From positions 62,001 through 126,000 of the forward strand of contig JASGJI010000009.1 of NCBI GenBank assembly GCA_049840815.1: 64,000 bases of DNA. Reading direction: 5' to 3'. Both the position numbers and the translations under genes were made by a program. The notes below the pieces were generated by a model, which did not search any database, was not told where the DNA came from, and saw only the letters and a program-made list of their open reading frames with translations. The DNA is from JASGDN01 sp049840815. GTDB lineage: Bacteria; Chloroflexota; Chloroflexia; Thermomicrobiales; UBA6265. Within the stretch, counting starts at the first letter, position 1. The number at the start of each line of letters is the position of its first letter. Below are positions 34,666 through 44,163 of this stretch, piece by piece.

Positions 34666-37167
34666 CTACGGATGCAGGAAGGACTCATCCTCGGTGAGCG
34701 TGAGGCGGACGGACGCGCGAATGTCCGCAGACGACGCTCCGGCATGAATAGTGAATTCGCCCGCTTCGGCATGCCACTGGTGAATGCCATCGTCCCATGC
34801 CGCGAAGGCGGCGCGGTCGAGCGGGATGCTGACCGCTGCCGATTCCCCTGGCTGAAGCGTGACTTTCGCGAAGCCTTTCAGTTCCTTCCGGGGGCGGGAG
34901 AGTGACGACGCGACATCCTCCACGTAGAGTTGCACAACCTCCGCGCCAGCGACCGCCCCGACGTTGGTGACGCGAATGGTGGCGGTCACGGTTTCGCCGG
35001 GCTGCATGGTCACGCGATCCAGGGTGAGATCGCCGTATTCGAATGCCGTGTAGGAGAGCCCGAAGCCGAACGGGAAGAGCGGTGCGATGTCCCGTGTCTC
35101 GTACCAGCGGTAGCCGACGAACATCCGCTCCCCATAGTGGACGTGTCCGCGCTCGCCGGGGTAGTTCAGGAAGGCCGGATTGTCCTCCTTGCGCAGCGGC
35201 CAGGTTTGCGTCAGCTTGCCGGAGGGGGTCACATCGCCCAGCAACACGTCGACGATGGCGTTGCCGCATTCCTGGCCGGGGTACCACGCCTGGATGACGG
35301 CCGCGACCTCCTCCAGCCACGGCAGCGTCACGGGTGTGCCTGTCTGGAGCACCACGATGGTGTTCGGGTTGGCTGCCGCGACGGCGGAGACGAGGGCGTC
35401 CTGCTCGCCGGGCAGGCGGAGATCGTCGGGAAGGTCCTGGCCCTCGCTGTCCCACTCGCCGGTGCGCCCGACGAAGACGAGCGCGACATCGGCCTCCGCC
35501 GCAAGGGCGGCAGCAGTCGCGATGGCATCCGGGTCCTTTGGCGGCAGGTAGCCGAGGCGGATCGCCTTCAGCGGCGAGACGTCGGAGGAACGGTACTCGA
35601 CGGTCAGGTCGTGCGCCGTGCCGGCGTCGAGGTCGATGGCGGCACGCCGTTCGGCGCTGCCCATGCCGAAGAAGTAGTCGCCATGCTGGTAGCCGTCCCA
35701 GTTGTCGATCAGGAGTTCGCCATCGACGAATAGGCGTGCAAGCCCGGCGGAGGTCAGGCTGAAGGTGTGGGTGCCCGATTCGCCTGGCGTGAATGTCGTG
35801 GTGACTCGGGCGGAGAATGGGCCGAATCCAAGTTCGGGTACGGGTGGCGCGAACCAGATCTGTTCGGAGGCCGGGGTGTTCAGGAAGCCGGCCGGCTCGT
35901 CGCCGAGTTCCGTATTTCCGTAGAATGCGTACGAGAAGCCACCACCATGCAGCAGCGCCGTCGGGATGGCGGGCAAGCGCTTGTGGTTGAATGCGCCCTG
36001 AGCGAAGGAGAATTCGGCCTCGCCATCGAGTCGGCTGGTGAGCGCGTCCCACGGGGAGACGATGTAGTGGGCGTTCACCTGCGCGCTGCCGCCGCCCATG
36101 CTTTGTGCCGCCTTCGCATTCGGACCGATGACCGCGATCTTCTTGGTGCGTTGGCGGTCGAGGGGGAGTGTCGCGTGGTCGTTGCGCAGGAGCACGATCC
36201 CTTCCGCGCCGGCCTGGCGGATCAGCGCGCGGTGCTCCGGGCGGTCGATGCCCTGCTCCGGGTCGGTGTCCGGCTCCGCGAAGACGCCGGTGCGCTCCAT
36301 GGTCCGCAGGACACGCGCGACCGCATCGTCGACAGCCTCGGAGGAGACGTGACCCTGCTCGATGGCGGCGGTGAGCTTCGCGCCACGCCAGATGGGCGGT
36401 CCCGGCATTTCGAGGTCGAGCCCGGCATCGATTGCCTCGATCGTGCTGTGGGTGCCGAACCAGTCGGACATCACCAGGCCATCGAAGCCCCATTCGCCCT
36501 TCAGCAGGTCGCGGATCGTATAGGGATTCTCACCGGCATAGATGCCGTCGATCCGGTTGTAGGCGGTCATCAGCGCCCAGGTGCCGGCCTCCCTCACCGC
36601 CGCGTAGAAGGGCGGGAGATAGATTTCGCGCAGGGTGCGTTCATCGACTTCGACGCTGATCGAGCTGCGTTCGAACTCGGAGTCGTTGAGTACGAAGTGC
36701 TTCACCGTCGCGCCGACTCCCGTCTGCTGGAGGCCGGTGATGTAGCCGACCACCATGCGCGCTGACAGGAACGGGTCCTCGGAATAGCACTCGAAGTTGC
36801 GGCCGTTGAATGGTGAGCGGTGGATGTTGACCGTCGGGCCGAGCAGGAGGCGGGCGCCCTTGGTCTTCGCTTCCTCGCCGAGCGCGGTTCCGATCTGGGC
36901 GATGCGGTCGACGTTCCAGGTGGAGGCGAGGGCGATGCCGACTGGGAAGGCGGCGGATGTGACGGTGCCACCCACGAACCCTTCACTGCCGCGTGCGCCG
37001 TTCGGGCCATCGGAGACGCGCATGGCTGGGATGCCGAGGCGCTCGATCGGGGGCGTCTCCCACATGCTGACGCCCGCAAGGAGTGACGCCTTTTCAGGTG
37101 GCGTCATCTGGGCGATGAGGGCGAGCCAGGTCGGTTCTTCCGCGTCGTGCGGCGTTGCAAGCGACAT
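34666..37167 (-). CDS. Glycoside hydrolase family 3 with PA14 insertion
   Basis: 833 residues. GH3 N-terminal barrel with the nucleophile Asp in DGLVMSDWFG, and KHFVLNDSE nearby. A PA14 domain is inserted at about residues 400-540 (ARVTTTFTPGESGTHTFSL). The GH3 C-terminal alpha/beta sandwich (VALVFVGRTGEWDSEGQD) and a fibronectin type III-like tail follow. It probably hydrolyses beta-glucosides or similar oligosaccharides. There is no signal peptide, so it is likely cytosolic. AAGGA precedes the ATG. Confidence 0.9.
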   Translation of the reverse strand: MSLATPHDAEEPTWLALIAQMTPPEKASLLAGVSMWETPPIERLGIPAMRVSDGPNGARGSEGFVGGTVTSAAFPVGIALASTWNVDRIAQIGTALGEEAKTKGARLLLGPTVNIHRSPFNGRNFECYSEDPFLSARMVVGYITGLQQTGVGATVKHFVLNDSEFERSSISVEVDERTLREIYLPPFYAAVREAGTWALMTAYNRIDGIYAGENPYTIRDLLKGEWGFDGLVMSDWFGTHSTIEAIDAGLDLEMPGPPIWRGAKLTAAIEQGHVSSEAVDDAVARVLRTMERTGVFAEPDTDPEQGIDRPEHRALIRQAGAEGIVLLRNDHATLPLDRQRTKKIAVIGPNAKAAQSMGGGSAQVNAHYIVSPWDALTSRLDGEAEFSFAQGAFNHKRLPAIPTALLHGGGFSYAFYGNTELGDEPAGFLNTPASEQIWFAPPVPELGFGPFSARVTTTFTPGESGTHTFSLTSAGLARLFVDGELLIDNWDGYQHGDYFFGMGSAERRAAIDLDAGTAHDLTVEYRSSDVSPLKAIRLGYLPPKDPDAIATAAALAAEADVALVFVGRTGEWDSEGQDLPDDLRLPGEQDALVSAVAAANPNTIVVLQTGTPVTLPWLEEVAAVIQAWYPGQECGNAIVDVLLGDVTPSGKLTQTWPLRKEDNPAFLNYPGERGHVHYGERMFVGYRWYETRDIAPLFPFGFGLSYTAFEYGDLTLDRVTMQPGETVTATIRVTNVGAVAGAEVVQLYVEDVASSLSRPRKELKGFAKVTLQPGESAAVSIPLDRAAFAAWDDGIHQWHAEAGEFTIHAGASSADIRASVRLTLTEDESFLHP

Positions 37168-37573
37168 GCGATGTCCTTCCTTGATGAGTGATGGCCCGCC
37201 TTCTCCCGTGCGGACCGCAGTCCCGGTACGATCCGACGTAGGCGACGGTGGGATACATCATACGTGGAATGCCACATGAAGGGCCGTGCATCCGGAAGTC
37301 ATGGGACCGCCCTCTCCTGGTGCGCCGAAGGTCAGAGATTGGGGCGAAACGCCGTGTATCGCCGCCGCTCGATGGCATACTGAACGGTAGTGATTCCACC
37401 GTTCATCCCAGTCGGTTCGCCCTCGAGCGAGGCGAGACCCGATCAATCCCATCCTGCGGAGCCTGTTCCTGGTCACCGATCTGATCTCGGTCCGGGCGTG
37501 GAGAGAAAGCCGGAATTCGGGCGGTGCGTAGGGGGCATCTGGTCGAGTTTCGCTTCAGGATCGAGACATCGTC
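37168..37573. other. 406-nt divergent intergenic region
   Basis: Region between the minus-strand GH3 gene and the plus-strand PAS-GGDEF gene. No gene is supported. It presumably carries the promoters for both genes; no palindrome or consensus hexamers stand out. Confidence 0.5.
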
Positions 37574-39391
37574 ATGACCCACCCACACAACGAATCATTG
37601 AGCGACTGGCATTCCCCGGTGACATCCTCGCCCTCGTCTGACCGGAGCCCTGCTGCGACCCATCAGATTGAGGCGTGGTTCGCCATCCACTCCCCCGAGA
37701 TCGTGGCGATGGTGCTGGACGCCATTCAGCCGTTCAAGCAGCCCAGCGTTTCTCCGCTTGCGATGCGCAAGCTAGTGGAGGGGCATCTGGGGGTGGTCGT
37801 GAGCGCGACGCTCTTGCCTCCCGCGATTCCGCTGCATGTGCGCGGCATCGGCATGAACATCGCCGATGCCTGTGGTGGCAGTCCGTCGGCGCTCACGGCG
37901 TTGATGGGCGTGTTGCGACAAGGGGTGGTCGAGGCCATGCCGCCCGAGATGGCAGAGGTGGTGAAAGAGCCGTTCGAGCGTGTGCTGACTGATATCGCGT
38001 GGGGATACGCGGTCTCTGGCGAGGAGATCGAGGTTGTCCGGCGTGCTGGCGCGCGCCCGCTTCCGGCGGGCACATTCAGTCTCGATCCCGATTGGGTTGT
38101 GGCTGCCGCCGACCAGGCTCCGTTCGCGCTGGCCGTCTACGACGTATCGCGCGGGCGGCTGATTGCCGGGAACGCCGGGTTGGCCGCGATGTTCGGGTAT
38201 TCGCTCGAAGAGTTCGATCGCATCCCCGATTCCGAACTGGTGGGGCCGGAGACACCGGACGCTGATGGCGATGTCTTCATCCAGTTGGCGGCCGGCGTGG
38301 TATCGCATGTCCGGCGCATGATGGCCTTTCGACACCGGGATGGCCACATGGTGTGGTTCGAGATGCTGGCGTGGCTCGTTCGCGATAGCGAAGGAGTGCC
38401 GATCCAGATTGCCTACACCTACACGCCGCAGCAGGATTTGATCGGGGTGGGGGAGCATTGGCAACACGCAGACGATCGTTTTCGTCACCTGTCGCTGCTT
38501 TCGCCGGACCCCATTTTCCTGGTGAGGTCGGATGGCGAGATTCGGTATGCCAGCCCGGCGATTGCGCCAACGCTCGGTATCGACGCGGAGGACGCTGTCG
38601 GAATGCGGTTCTCCGACTTCGTCCTGGAGGAGGATCAGGCTGGCCTCGGTCGGCTTTTCGAGGGCGGCGTGGATCGGGCGCGGAGCCGGGTCCGGCAGCG
38701 GGCTCGGTTGCAGCGGCGAGACGGCGAGTGGCGTTGGTTCGAACTGTCGTCGGTGAACATGCTCGATGTTCCCAATCTCGCCGGATTCACGGTGCAGGCG
38801 CGGGACATTTCGGACAGTGTTGCGGTGGAGGCGATGCTCTCCCGCCAGGCGCTGATCGATGAGCTGACCGGGTTGCCGAACCGGCGTGCCGCTGCGGAGC
38901 ATATCGAAGCAGCCCTGGAGCGTGACGCGGCGAACGGGAATCCGCATCGACTCTGCGTGATGTTTCTCGACCTGAATGGATTCAAGGCGATCAATGACCG
39001 CTACGGGCACCGGACTGGGGATGACGTGCTGGCGGAGATCGGTCGGCGGTTGCGGGGCGAGCTGGGGGAGCGCATCTTCGTCGCGCGTTTTGGCGGAGAC
39101 GAGTTCATTGCCTGTCTGGAACGGACTAATCCGCGGCAGGCGGCCTATCTTGCGCGGCGCCTGATTCGGCGGGTGTCCGAACCGATCGAGATCGAGGGGA
39201 CGTTGCACGGGGTTTCGGCAGAGGTCGGATTGGCGATGGACTCGGCCAGCCTGAACGACGTGACGTCCTTGGTGCGGGCGGCGGATGTCGCCCTGTACGC
39301 GGCGAAGGCGCGACGCGACGGGAGGCCGGTCACCTATGCACCGCATATGGGGTCGGCAGGAGCGTCGGCGGCGTCCCTTGTTGGAATCTGA
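37574..39391 (+). CDS. PAS-domain diguanylate cyclase
   Basis: 605 residues. The first ~170 residues form a helical sensor-like region of unknown type. A PAS-like domain follows (about 180-290, DQAPFALAVYDVSRGRLIAGN), a second PAS (about 300-425, ending GFTVQARDISD), and then a GGDEF domain with RFGGDEF at residues 505-511. The GG[D/E]EF active site is intact and the metal-binding Asp is in VMFLDLNGFK. No RxxD inhibition site precedes the motif. It probably makes cyclic di-GMP in response to an unknown signal. No membrane helices. Confidence 0.87.
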   Translation: MTHPHNESLSDWHSPVTSSPSSDRSPAATHQIEAWFAIHSPEIVAMVLDAIQPFKQPSVSPLAMRKLVEGHLGVVVSATLLPPAIPLHVRGIGMNIADACGGSPSALTALMGVLRQGVVEAMPPEMAEVVKEPFERVLTDIAWGYAVSGEEIEVVRRAGARPLPAGTFSLDPDWVVAAADQAPFALAVYDVSRGRLIAGNAGLAAMFGYSLEEFDRIPDSELVGPETPDADGDVFIQLAAGVVSHVRRMMAFRHRDGHMVWFEMLAWLVRDSEGVPIQIAYTYTPQQDLIGVGEHWQHADDRFRHLSLLSPDPIFLVRSDGEIRYASPAIAPTLGIDAEDAVGMRFSDFVLEEDQAGLGRLFEGGVDRARSRVRQRARLQRRDGEWRWFELSSVNMLDVPNLAGFTVQARDISDSVAVEAMLSRQALIDELTGLPNRRAAAEHIEAALERDAANGNPHRLCVMFLDLNGFKAINDRYGHRTGDDVLAEIGRRLRGELGERIFVARFGGDEFIACLERTNPRQAAYLARRLIRRVSEPIEIEGTLHGVSAEVGLAMDSASLNDVTSLVRAADVALYAAKARRDGRPVTYAPHMGSAGASAASLVGI

Positions 39392-39404
39392 CTGACCGTC
39401 GTGC

Positions 39405-40529
39405 TCAGCCAGGGCGGATGGCGTCGAGGAGGGTCGCGAGGGACTCGACGGACGCATCCGGGCCGGGCGTGGAGAGCACGACATCGGTGATGCCGAGATC
39501 CCGCAACTCCGCCAACCGAGTCCGGACCGCATTCGCCGGTCCGGCAATCACCAGTTCGCGCATCAGGTCGGAAGGAATGGCGCGTTTCGCCGCGTCGAGA
39601 TCGCCGGCCTCCCGCAGGTCAGCGAACGCTCCGCCGCGTGCCAGCACTTCGTCGGTGCGCATGGCCCTGCGGACCTCACCGACGATTGCCTCGATGTCGT
39701 AGCCGGGAGTCATCAGCAGCCTGTCCATGCCGGGCAGGGCGTGGATGATCGCGACGGTCGCCTTGCGGCGCTCGTAGACGGCCTCCGGGTCGTCGGTGAT
39801 CGTCACGGCGGCGCGGGCCACGAAACGCAGTGCAGCCGGGTCGCGCCCGGCCTTCGCGGCAGCTGCCCGCACGACCTCCACGGCCTCGGCCAGGAAGTGG
39901 CGGGAGGCGAGGTCGTTGAAGAGCACGCCATCGGCCTTGCGTCCGGCCAACTGCAAGGCCTGAGGGCCGACTGCCGCCAGGTAGATCGGGATGTGCGGTT
40001 GGATGGGCGCGATTCCCCGTTTCCAGGCATCGACGTGGAACTCCGTCGCGTCATCCGGGGAGCTTGCCTCCGACGGGATCTGCCACCACTGCCGGAAGAG
40101 GTCGATTGCCTCTTCCAGCGCGCGCAGGGGCTTGCCGACGTGGACGCCAAGTGCGCGCTGGTACCACTCGGTCTGCCCGCGCCCGAACCCGAGGAAAGCG
40201 CGGCCGTCGCTCAGGGCGTCGAGCGTGGAGATGGACGCTGCGATCAGGCTGGGATGGCGGTAGTAGGGATTCGTGACGCCAGTGCCGAGCTGGATGCGTT
40301 CGGTGGCGCGGGCGACGGTGCCGAGCACGGCGAACGCATCCCAGCCATCCGGGTCTTCCAATGCCCAGAGCGAGGTAACGCCCGCCCCTTCCGCGATCCG
40401 CGCGAGCTCGATCGTGCGGTCGATCGCACGTCGGTAGGCTGCCGAGCCCTGCTTGCGGGCGGCGACCCATTCGCCTGGGCCGGCATCGATCGCGAAGGCG
40501 AGCGGTGGGTGGGAAGTCGAATCTGACAT
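39405..40529 (-). CDS. LLM-class flavin/F420-dependent oxidoreductase
   Basis: 374-residue luciferase-like TIM barrel. LARIAEGAGVTSLWALED, IQLGTGVTNPYYRHP, LSDGRAFLGFGRGQ and PIYLAAVGPQALQLAGR are typical of F420-dependent family members. The length and motifs suggest F420 use. Convergent with the diguanylate cyclase gene, 13 nt apart. Substrate unknown. Confidence 0.85.
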   Translation of the reverse strand: MSDSTSHPPLAFAIDAGPGEWVAARKQGSAAYRRAIDRTIELARIAEGAGVTSLWALEDPDGWDAFAVLGTVARATERIQLGTGVTNPYYRHPSLIAASISTLDALSDGRAFLGFGRGQTEWYQRALGVHVGKPLRALEEAIDLFRQWWQIPSEASSPDDATEFHVDAWKRGIAPIQPHIPIYLAAVGPQALQLAGRKADGVLFNDLASRHFLAEAVEVVRAAAAKAGRDPAALRFVARAAVTITDDPEAVYERRKATVAIIHALPGMDRLLMTPGYDIEAIVGEVRRAMRTDEVLARGGAFADLREAGDLDAAKRAIPSDLMRELVIAGPANAVRTRLAELRDLGITDVVLSTPGPDASVESLATLLDAIRPG

Positions 40530-40538
40530 GGGGTTTGG

Positions 40539-40838
40539 CTACTTCGCGCGGTAGTAGATGAGGGTGCCGCCGCCGCGCTCGTCACCGATGCCGGTGACGA
40601 TGCCTTCGCCGCCGTCGTGCATCGTGAAGTCGTCGTTGCGCTTCAGGCCGCTCGCGGTGTCAGTCCCGACGAGTTGGGCGAAGAGGGAATGCCGGTCGCA
40701 GACCCAGACGAGGTCGAACCCGGCGAGTGCCTTCATGCGATGGCGATCGCGTGGGTGGTTGCGGCCGATCTCGCAGAACGGGCTGGGTCCGGACCAGGCG
40801 AGGGAGGTGGAAACGGCTGAAGAGTCGTGTTCGGTCAT
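40539..40838 (-). CDS. Hypothetical protein, 99 aa
   Basis: No family recognised. The internal ATG at 40838 gives 99 residues, though the ribosome site is weak. It ends 9 nt before the LLM oxidoreductase gene, so they may be co-transcribed. The sequence has a KALAGFDLVWVCDRH segment and a Gly-rich GIGDERGGGTLIYY tail. There is no signal peptide or membrane helix. Confidence 0.5.
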   Translation of the reverse strand: MTEHDSSAVSTSLAWSGPSPFCEIGRNHPRDRHRMKALAGFDLVWVCDRHSLFAQLVGTDTASGLKRNDDFTMHDGGEGIVTGIGDERGGGTLIYYRAK

Positions 40839-40943
40839 GGTGCTGAAGAACTCCGGAATGAATTGGGATGGTCTGCGCGACAGACATGGGTCGCGATCGG
40901 TCAACCAGAGTATAGGCGTCGCAACGCGCGGACCACGGGACAA

Positions 40944-41699
40944 TCAGTCCTCGCCGGAATCATCCCCTGTGCGGTCGAAGGCTTCGGATGCCATGCGTAG
41001 CCAGGCATCCCGGTCGATGCCGAGCGTCTGGGATGCGGCGGCGAGGGCATCCAGCTGGAAGGCGAGGTCTTCCGGCGACTGGGGGGCGGAGCCTGCGCGG
41101 GGCTGGCGGTACTGCTTCGCCTCCTGCTCAACCTCCCAGGTCTGGAGTGTGCCCCTGTCCTGAAATGCCTCACCCAGCCGGTCCTGTGCCTCGATGGGAA
41201 GCCGCGCCGCCTTCTCGACGACGGTGGGCGCGATGCGGCCGTAGACGAGGCCAGAGAAGATGCGCGGATCGAGCTGCCCATAGCGGGCGCGGGACTTCAG
41301 CGTGGCGGGTGTCATCCCGGTACGTTCGGCGATGGTTGTGTCACGGACTCCCGCCTGATGCAGGTCGTCGATCGCCCACCATTCGGTGACGGGATTGGTG
41401 GTACGCAGGGTGTTGATGGCGAGGGTCAGTTCGGCGATTACGGCGGCGTCGGCTGCAGGCACGATGATCGCCGGGATTGTCTGCAATCCGGCCTCCCGCG
41501 CCGCCGAGACGCGCCGGTTGCCGTCCACGAGGCGGAGCGTCAGCACGCCGTCGTCATCCGGGACCTCCGCCAGCAGCACGGGCACGAGCACGCCGTGGTG
41601 CCGCACATGCTCGACCATGCGGTCGGTGGGGCGTGGACCCCACGTCTTGCCGACCTGTTCCAGTGGTACGTCTTCGAATCGCATCGTCTGCCCGTCCAT
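40944..41699 (-). CDS. ParB-like nuclease/HTH domain protein
   Basis: 251 residues. The N-terminal ParB/sulfiredoxin-type fold includes HHGVLVPVLLAE and LVDGNRRVSAAREAG, the ParB box 1-2 region. A helix-turn-helix follows (DTTIAERTGMTPATLKSRARYGQL). It lacks a genomic partner ParA, so it is not a standard partition protein. ATG at 41699 is chosen because GGGGAGG lies directly before it; ATG at 41711 is possible. Confidence 0.75.
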   Translation of the reverse strand: MDGQTMRFEDVPLEQVGKTWGPRPTDRMVEHVRHHGVLVPVLLAEVPDDDGVLTLRLVDGNRRVSAAREAGLQTIPAIIVPAADAAVIAELTLAINTLRTTNPVTEWWAIDDLHQAGVRDTTIAERTGMTPATLKSRARYGQLDPRIFSGLVYGRIAPTVVEKAARLPIEAQDRLGEAFQDRGTLQTWEVEQEAKQYRQPRAGSAPQSPEDLAFQLDALAAASQTLGIDRDAWLRMASEAFDRTGDDSGED

Positions 41700-41796
41700 C
41701 GTCCTCCCCATCTCGTTGGTCTATTCTCGCATCTTCCGGTCGCTGGTACGATAGGGATGCGCACGGATGTTCTGTTGGTGGCGATGAGGAGGCGTG

Positions 41797-42339
41797 ATGA
41801 GCGGGAAACGGGCGATCGTGCTGCTGCGCGCGGTGAATGTCGGCGGGACGGCGAAGGTGCCGATGGCGGACCTGCGGACGTTGCTCGGGGAGATCGGGTA
41901 TCGCGATGTCGCGACGTACATCCAGAGCGGCAACATCGTGGCGACGGTTCCATCGGATCGTGATGACGCAACCATCGCGGCGGCGATAGAGGCCGCGATT
42001 GCCGAGCGGATGGGGGTAACGACGCGGGCAATCGTCCGGACGCGGGATGAGCTGGATGCGGCGCTGGCGGTCTACCCGTATCTCGATCACGAACCGAAGC
42101 TGGCGCACATCCTCTTCTTCGACCACGAGCCGGACCCGGAAGGTGTGGCGGCGCTGCAGGAGCGCGACTTCGGCGACGATGAATGGCAGATCGTGGGGCG
42201 GGACATGTTCGTGAAGTATGGCGAGAATGTGCATGCTTCGAAGCTCGCGAACGCGACGATCGAGCGCCTGCTGAAGGTGACATCCACCGGGCGGAACCTG
42301 AAGACGGTTCGGAAGCTGATCGAGATGGCCGAGAACTGA
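41797..42339 (+). CDS. DUF1697-family protein
   Basis: 180 residues with the DUF1697 signature LLRAVNVGGTAKVPMADLR, VATYIQSGNIVA and the C-terminal TGRNLKTVRKLIEMA. Widespread conserved protein of unknown function. GGAGG lies 4 nt before the ATG. It stands upstream of the MntA/HepT array on the same strand. Confidence 0.9.
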   Translation: MSGKRAIVLLRAVNVGGTAKVPMADLRTLLGEIGYRDVATYIQSGNIVATVPSDRDDATIAAAIEAAIAERMGVTTRAIVRTRDELDAALAVYPYLDHEPKLAHILFFDHEPDPEGVAALQERDFGDDEWQIVGRDMFVKYGENVHASKLANATIERLLKVTSTGRNLKTVRKLIEMAEN

Positions 42340-42387
42340 GGTTCCGGCGGCGCGGTCTGCTTCGTACAATGGTGGTGGAGGTGGCGC

Positions 42388-42735
42388 ATGGCCGAGCCGA
42401 TGACGATAACCGATCTGCCGCCGATCATCCGCGAGCATCTGGATGCGATCGTGGCGCTGGCGCGTGCCTACGAGGTGGAGCGGCTGGAGGTTTTCGGGTC
42501 GGTGATGACCGATCGGTTCGACCCGGACCGCAGTGACATCGACTTCCTCGTGGAAATGCAAGAGCGGGGAGCTCTGGATGACTTCCGCCGCTACGTCGGG
42601 TTGGAGGAAGCGTTGGGCGGTGTGCTGGATTCCTCGTTGGACCTCATCCTGGCCGATGCCCTGCGCCGCGAGTCGTTCCGCATCGAGGCCGCGAAGACGC
42701 GGCGCGTGATCTACGATGCAGCCGCGAGTCGGTGA
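42388..42735 (+). CDS. MntA-like nucleotidyltransferase antitoxin, copy 1
   Basis: 115 residues, minimal nucleotidyltransferase fold. The motif FGSVMTDRF...RSDIDFLV gives GS-x11-DxD, one residue longer than the usual GSx10DxD. Such proteins AMPylate a HEPN toxin (type VII toxin-antitoxin). GGAGG upstream. The next gene overlaps it by 20 nt. Residues about 8-55 are almost identical to copies 2 and 3, while the C-terminal half (EMQERGALDDFRRYV) is unlike them. Confidence 0.88.
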   Translation: MAEPMTITDLPPIIREHLDAIVALARAYEVERLEVFGSVMTDRFDPDRSDIDFLVEMQERGALDDFRRYVGLEEALGGVLDSSLDLILADALRRESFRIEAAKTRRVIYDAAASR

Positions 42736-43096
42736 AGCGCTCGCCGATGCGATGGCGGCATGCGACTACGTTCAGAGGACGATCGCGGGGCTTGCGGTCG
42801 AGGACTACGTTCGGGATGAGGATGCCCGGAGCATTGTTGAGCGAAAGCTGATTGTTATCGGAGAGGCGTTCGTTCGGGTTCGCCAGCACGATCCAGAGAC
42901 CTTCGAGGGAATTGCCGACGCCCGCCAGGCGATCGCGCTTCGCAACATCATCGTCCACGACTACAACGATATCGACGATGCGCGCGTGTTTGGCATCGTG
43001 AGCGAACTCTTGCCGATCCTGCGGGACTCGATCGCCAGGGTGTTGGCCGATGACGCGGATCGACCCGAGGAGGCGTGGGAGGTGAATGAGCCATGA
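42716..43096 (+). CDS. HepT-like HEPN toxin, copy 1
   Basis: 126 residues of the HEPN/DUF86 family. The RNase motif Rx4HxY is RNIIVHDY. MntA normally AMPylates the Tyr of this motif. The EDYVRDEDARSIVERKLIVIGEA helix pair is typical of DUF86. It overlaps both the copy-1 antitoxin start side and the copy-2 antitoxin (ATGA), so the array is translationally coupled. Confidence 0.87.
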   Translation: MQPRVGEALADAMAACDYVQRTIAGLAVEDYVRDEDARSIVERKLIVIGEAFVRVRQHDPETFEGIADARQAIALRNIIVHDYNDIDDARVFGIVSELLPILRDSIARVLADDADRPEEAWEVNEP

Positions 43097-43446
43097 GTGA
43101 GGCGGCGACCACGACAACCGATCTGCCGTCGATCATCCGGGAGCATCTGGATGCGATCGTGGCGCTGGCACGCGCCTACGAGGTGGAGCGGCTGGAGGTC
43201 TTCGGCTCGGTGATGACGGACCGGTTCGACCCGGACCGCAGCGATATCGACTTCCTCGTGACCTATCCCGAGGACTACGAATACGGGCCGTTTCTCGCGC
43301 GGTTTCAGTACCTGGAACGGGATCTGGGAGAAGCGGTCGAACGTGATGTGGATCTGGTGATGAATAGCCCCTCCCTCCGTGAACGGTTCAGGCGGTCCAT
43401 CGCGTCCACAAGGCAGGTTCTCTATGCTGTCGGAGAAGACTCGTGA
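43093..43446 (+). CDS. MntA-like antitoxin, copy 2
   Basis: 117 residues; same GS-x11-DxD active site as copy 1. The C-terminal half YPEDYEYGPFLARFQYLERD resembles copy 3 but not copy 1. ATGA overlap with HepT copy 1. It overlaps HepT copy 2 by 23 nt. Confidence 0.88.
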   Translation: MSEAATTTTDLPSIIREHLDAIVALARAYEVERLEVFGSVMTDRFDPDRSDIDFLVTYPEDYEYGPFLARFQYLERDLGEAVERDVDLVMNSPSLRERFRRSIASTRQVLYAVGEDS

Positions 43447-43834
43447 TTACCTGCTCGATATCCTCGACGCTATAACCCACATCAACCAAACAGTCCGTGG
43501 CAGGAGTGTTGAAGACTACCTTGGCAGTCGTGACCTGCAAGCGATCGTGGAACGAAACCTCATCACGATTGGCGAAGTGCTGGCACGTCTTCGTGATTCC
43601 GACCCTGAAACGATCGATCGAATCACGTCCCATTCGGAAGCGATCGGACTTCGGAATATCATTATCCACGAGTATCGACGGCTGGACGATCGGATTGTTT
43701 GGAGGACGGTGTGGGAGTTTCTGCCGATCATGGATGCAGAATGCCGCATGCTGATTGGGGAATCGAGTCCGTCGATGTCCGGCGAGGATGAACCGTACGT
43801 TGGCGATGGAGGTGGTGCATGGCCGAGCCGATGA
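43424..43834 (+). CDS. HepT-like HEPN toxin, copy 2
   Basis: 136 residues, HEPN/DUF86. RNIIIHEY keeps the Rx4HxY motif, with an EDYLGSRDLQAIVERNLITI helix. A longer C-terminal tail (SPSMSGEDEP) than copy 1. ATG at 43424 gives the natural N-terminus. Overlaps copy-3 antitoxin by 16 nt. Confidence 0.85.
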   Translation: MLSEKTRDYLLDILDAITHINQTVRGRSVEDYLGSRDLQAIVERNLITIGEVLARLRDSDPETIDRITSHSEAIGLRNIIIHEYRRLDDRIVWRTVWEFLPIMDAECRMLIGESSPSMSGEDEPYVGDGGGAWPSR

Positions 43835-44163
43835 CGACAATCGATCTGCCGTCGATCATCCGCGGGCATCTGGACGCGATCGTGGCGCTGGCGCGTGCTT
43901 ACGAGGTGGAGCGGCTGGAGGTCTTCGGGTCGGTGATGACGGACCGGTTCGACCCGGACCGTAGTGACATCGACTTTCTTGTGACGTATCCCGAGGACTA
44001 CGACTATGGACCGTATGTTTCGCGGTTCGTGGATCTTGAGCGGGCGCTTGCTGAGACAGTGGGCCTCCCCGTGGATCTGGTGATGAATGGCCGAAAGCTT
44101 CAGTCAAACCCTCTATTTCTCAGGGAGGCGGCGCTGACACGCACGATGATTTACTGTGGATAG
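43819..44163 (+). CDS. MntA-like antitoxin, copy 3
   Basis: 114 residues. Active site and N-terminal half near identical to copies 1 and 2. C-terminal half (YGPYVSRFVDLERALAETVG) related to copy 2. GGAGG lies about 5 nt before the ATG. Followed with short overlap by a frameshifted HepT. Confidence 0.88.
   Translation: MAEPMTTIDLPSIIRGHLDAIVALARAYEVERLEVFGSVMTDRFDPDRSDIDFLVTYPEDYDYGPYVSRFVDLERALAETVGLPVDLVMNGRKLQSNPLFLREAALTRTMIYCG

Noticed and set aside
37574..39391. RxxD c-di-GMP inhibition site before GGDEF
   Set aside because: The residues upstream of RFGGDEF do not form RxxD at the expected spacing.
40944..41699. ParB plasmid partition protein
   Set aside because: There is no ParA partner or parS-like repeat, so a partition role is not supported.
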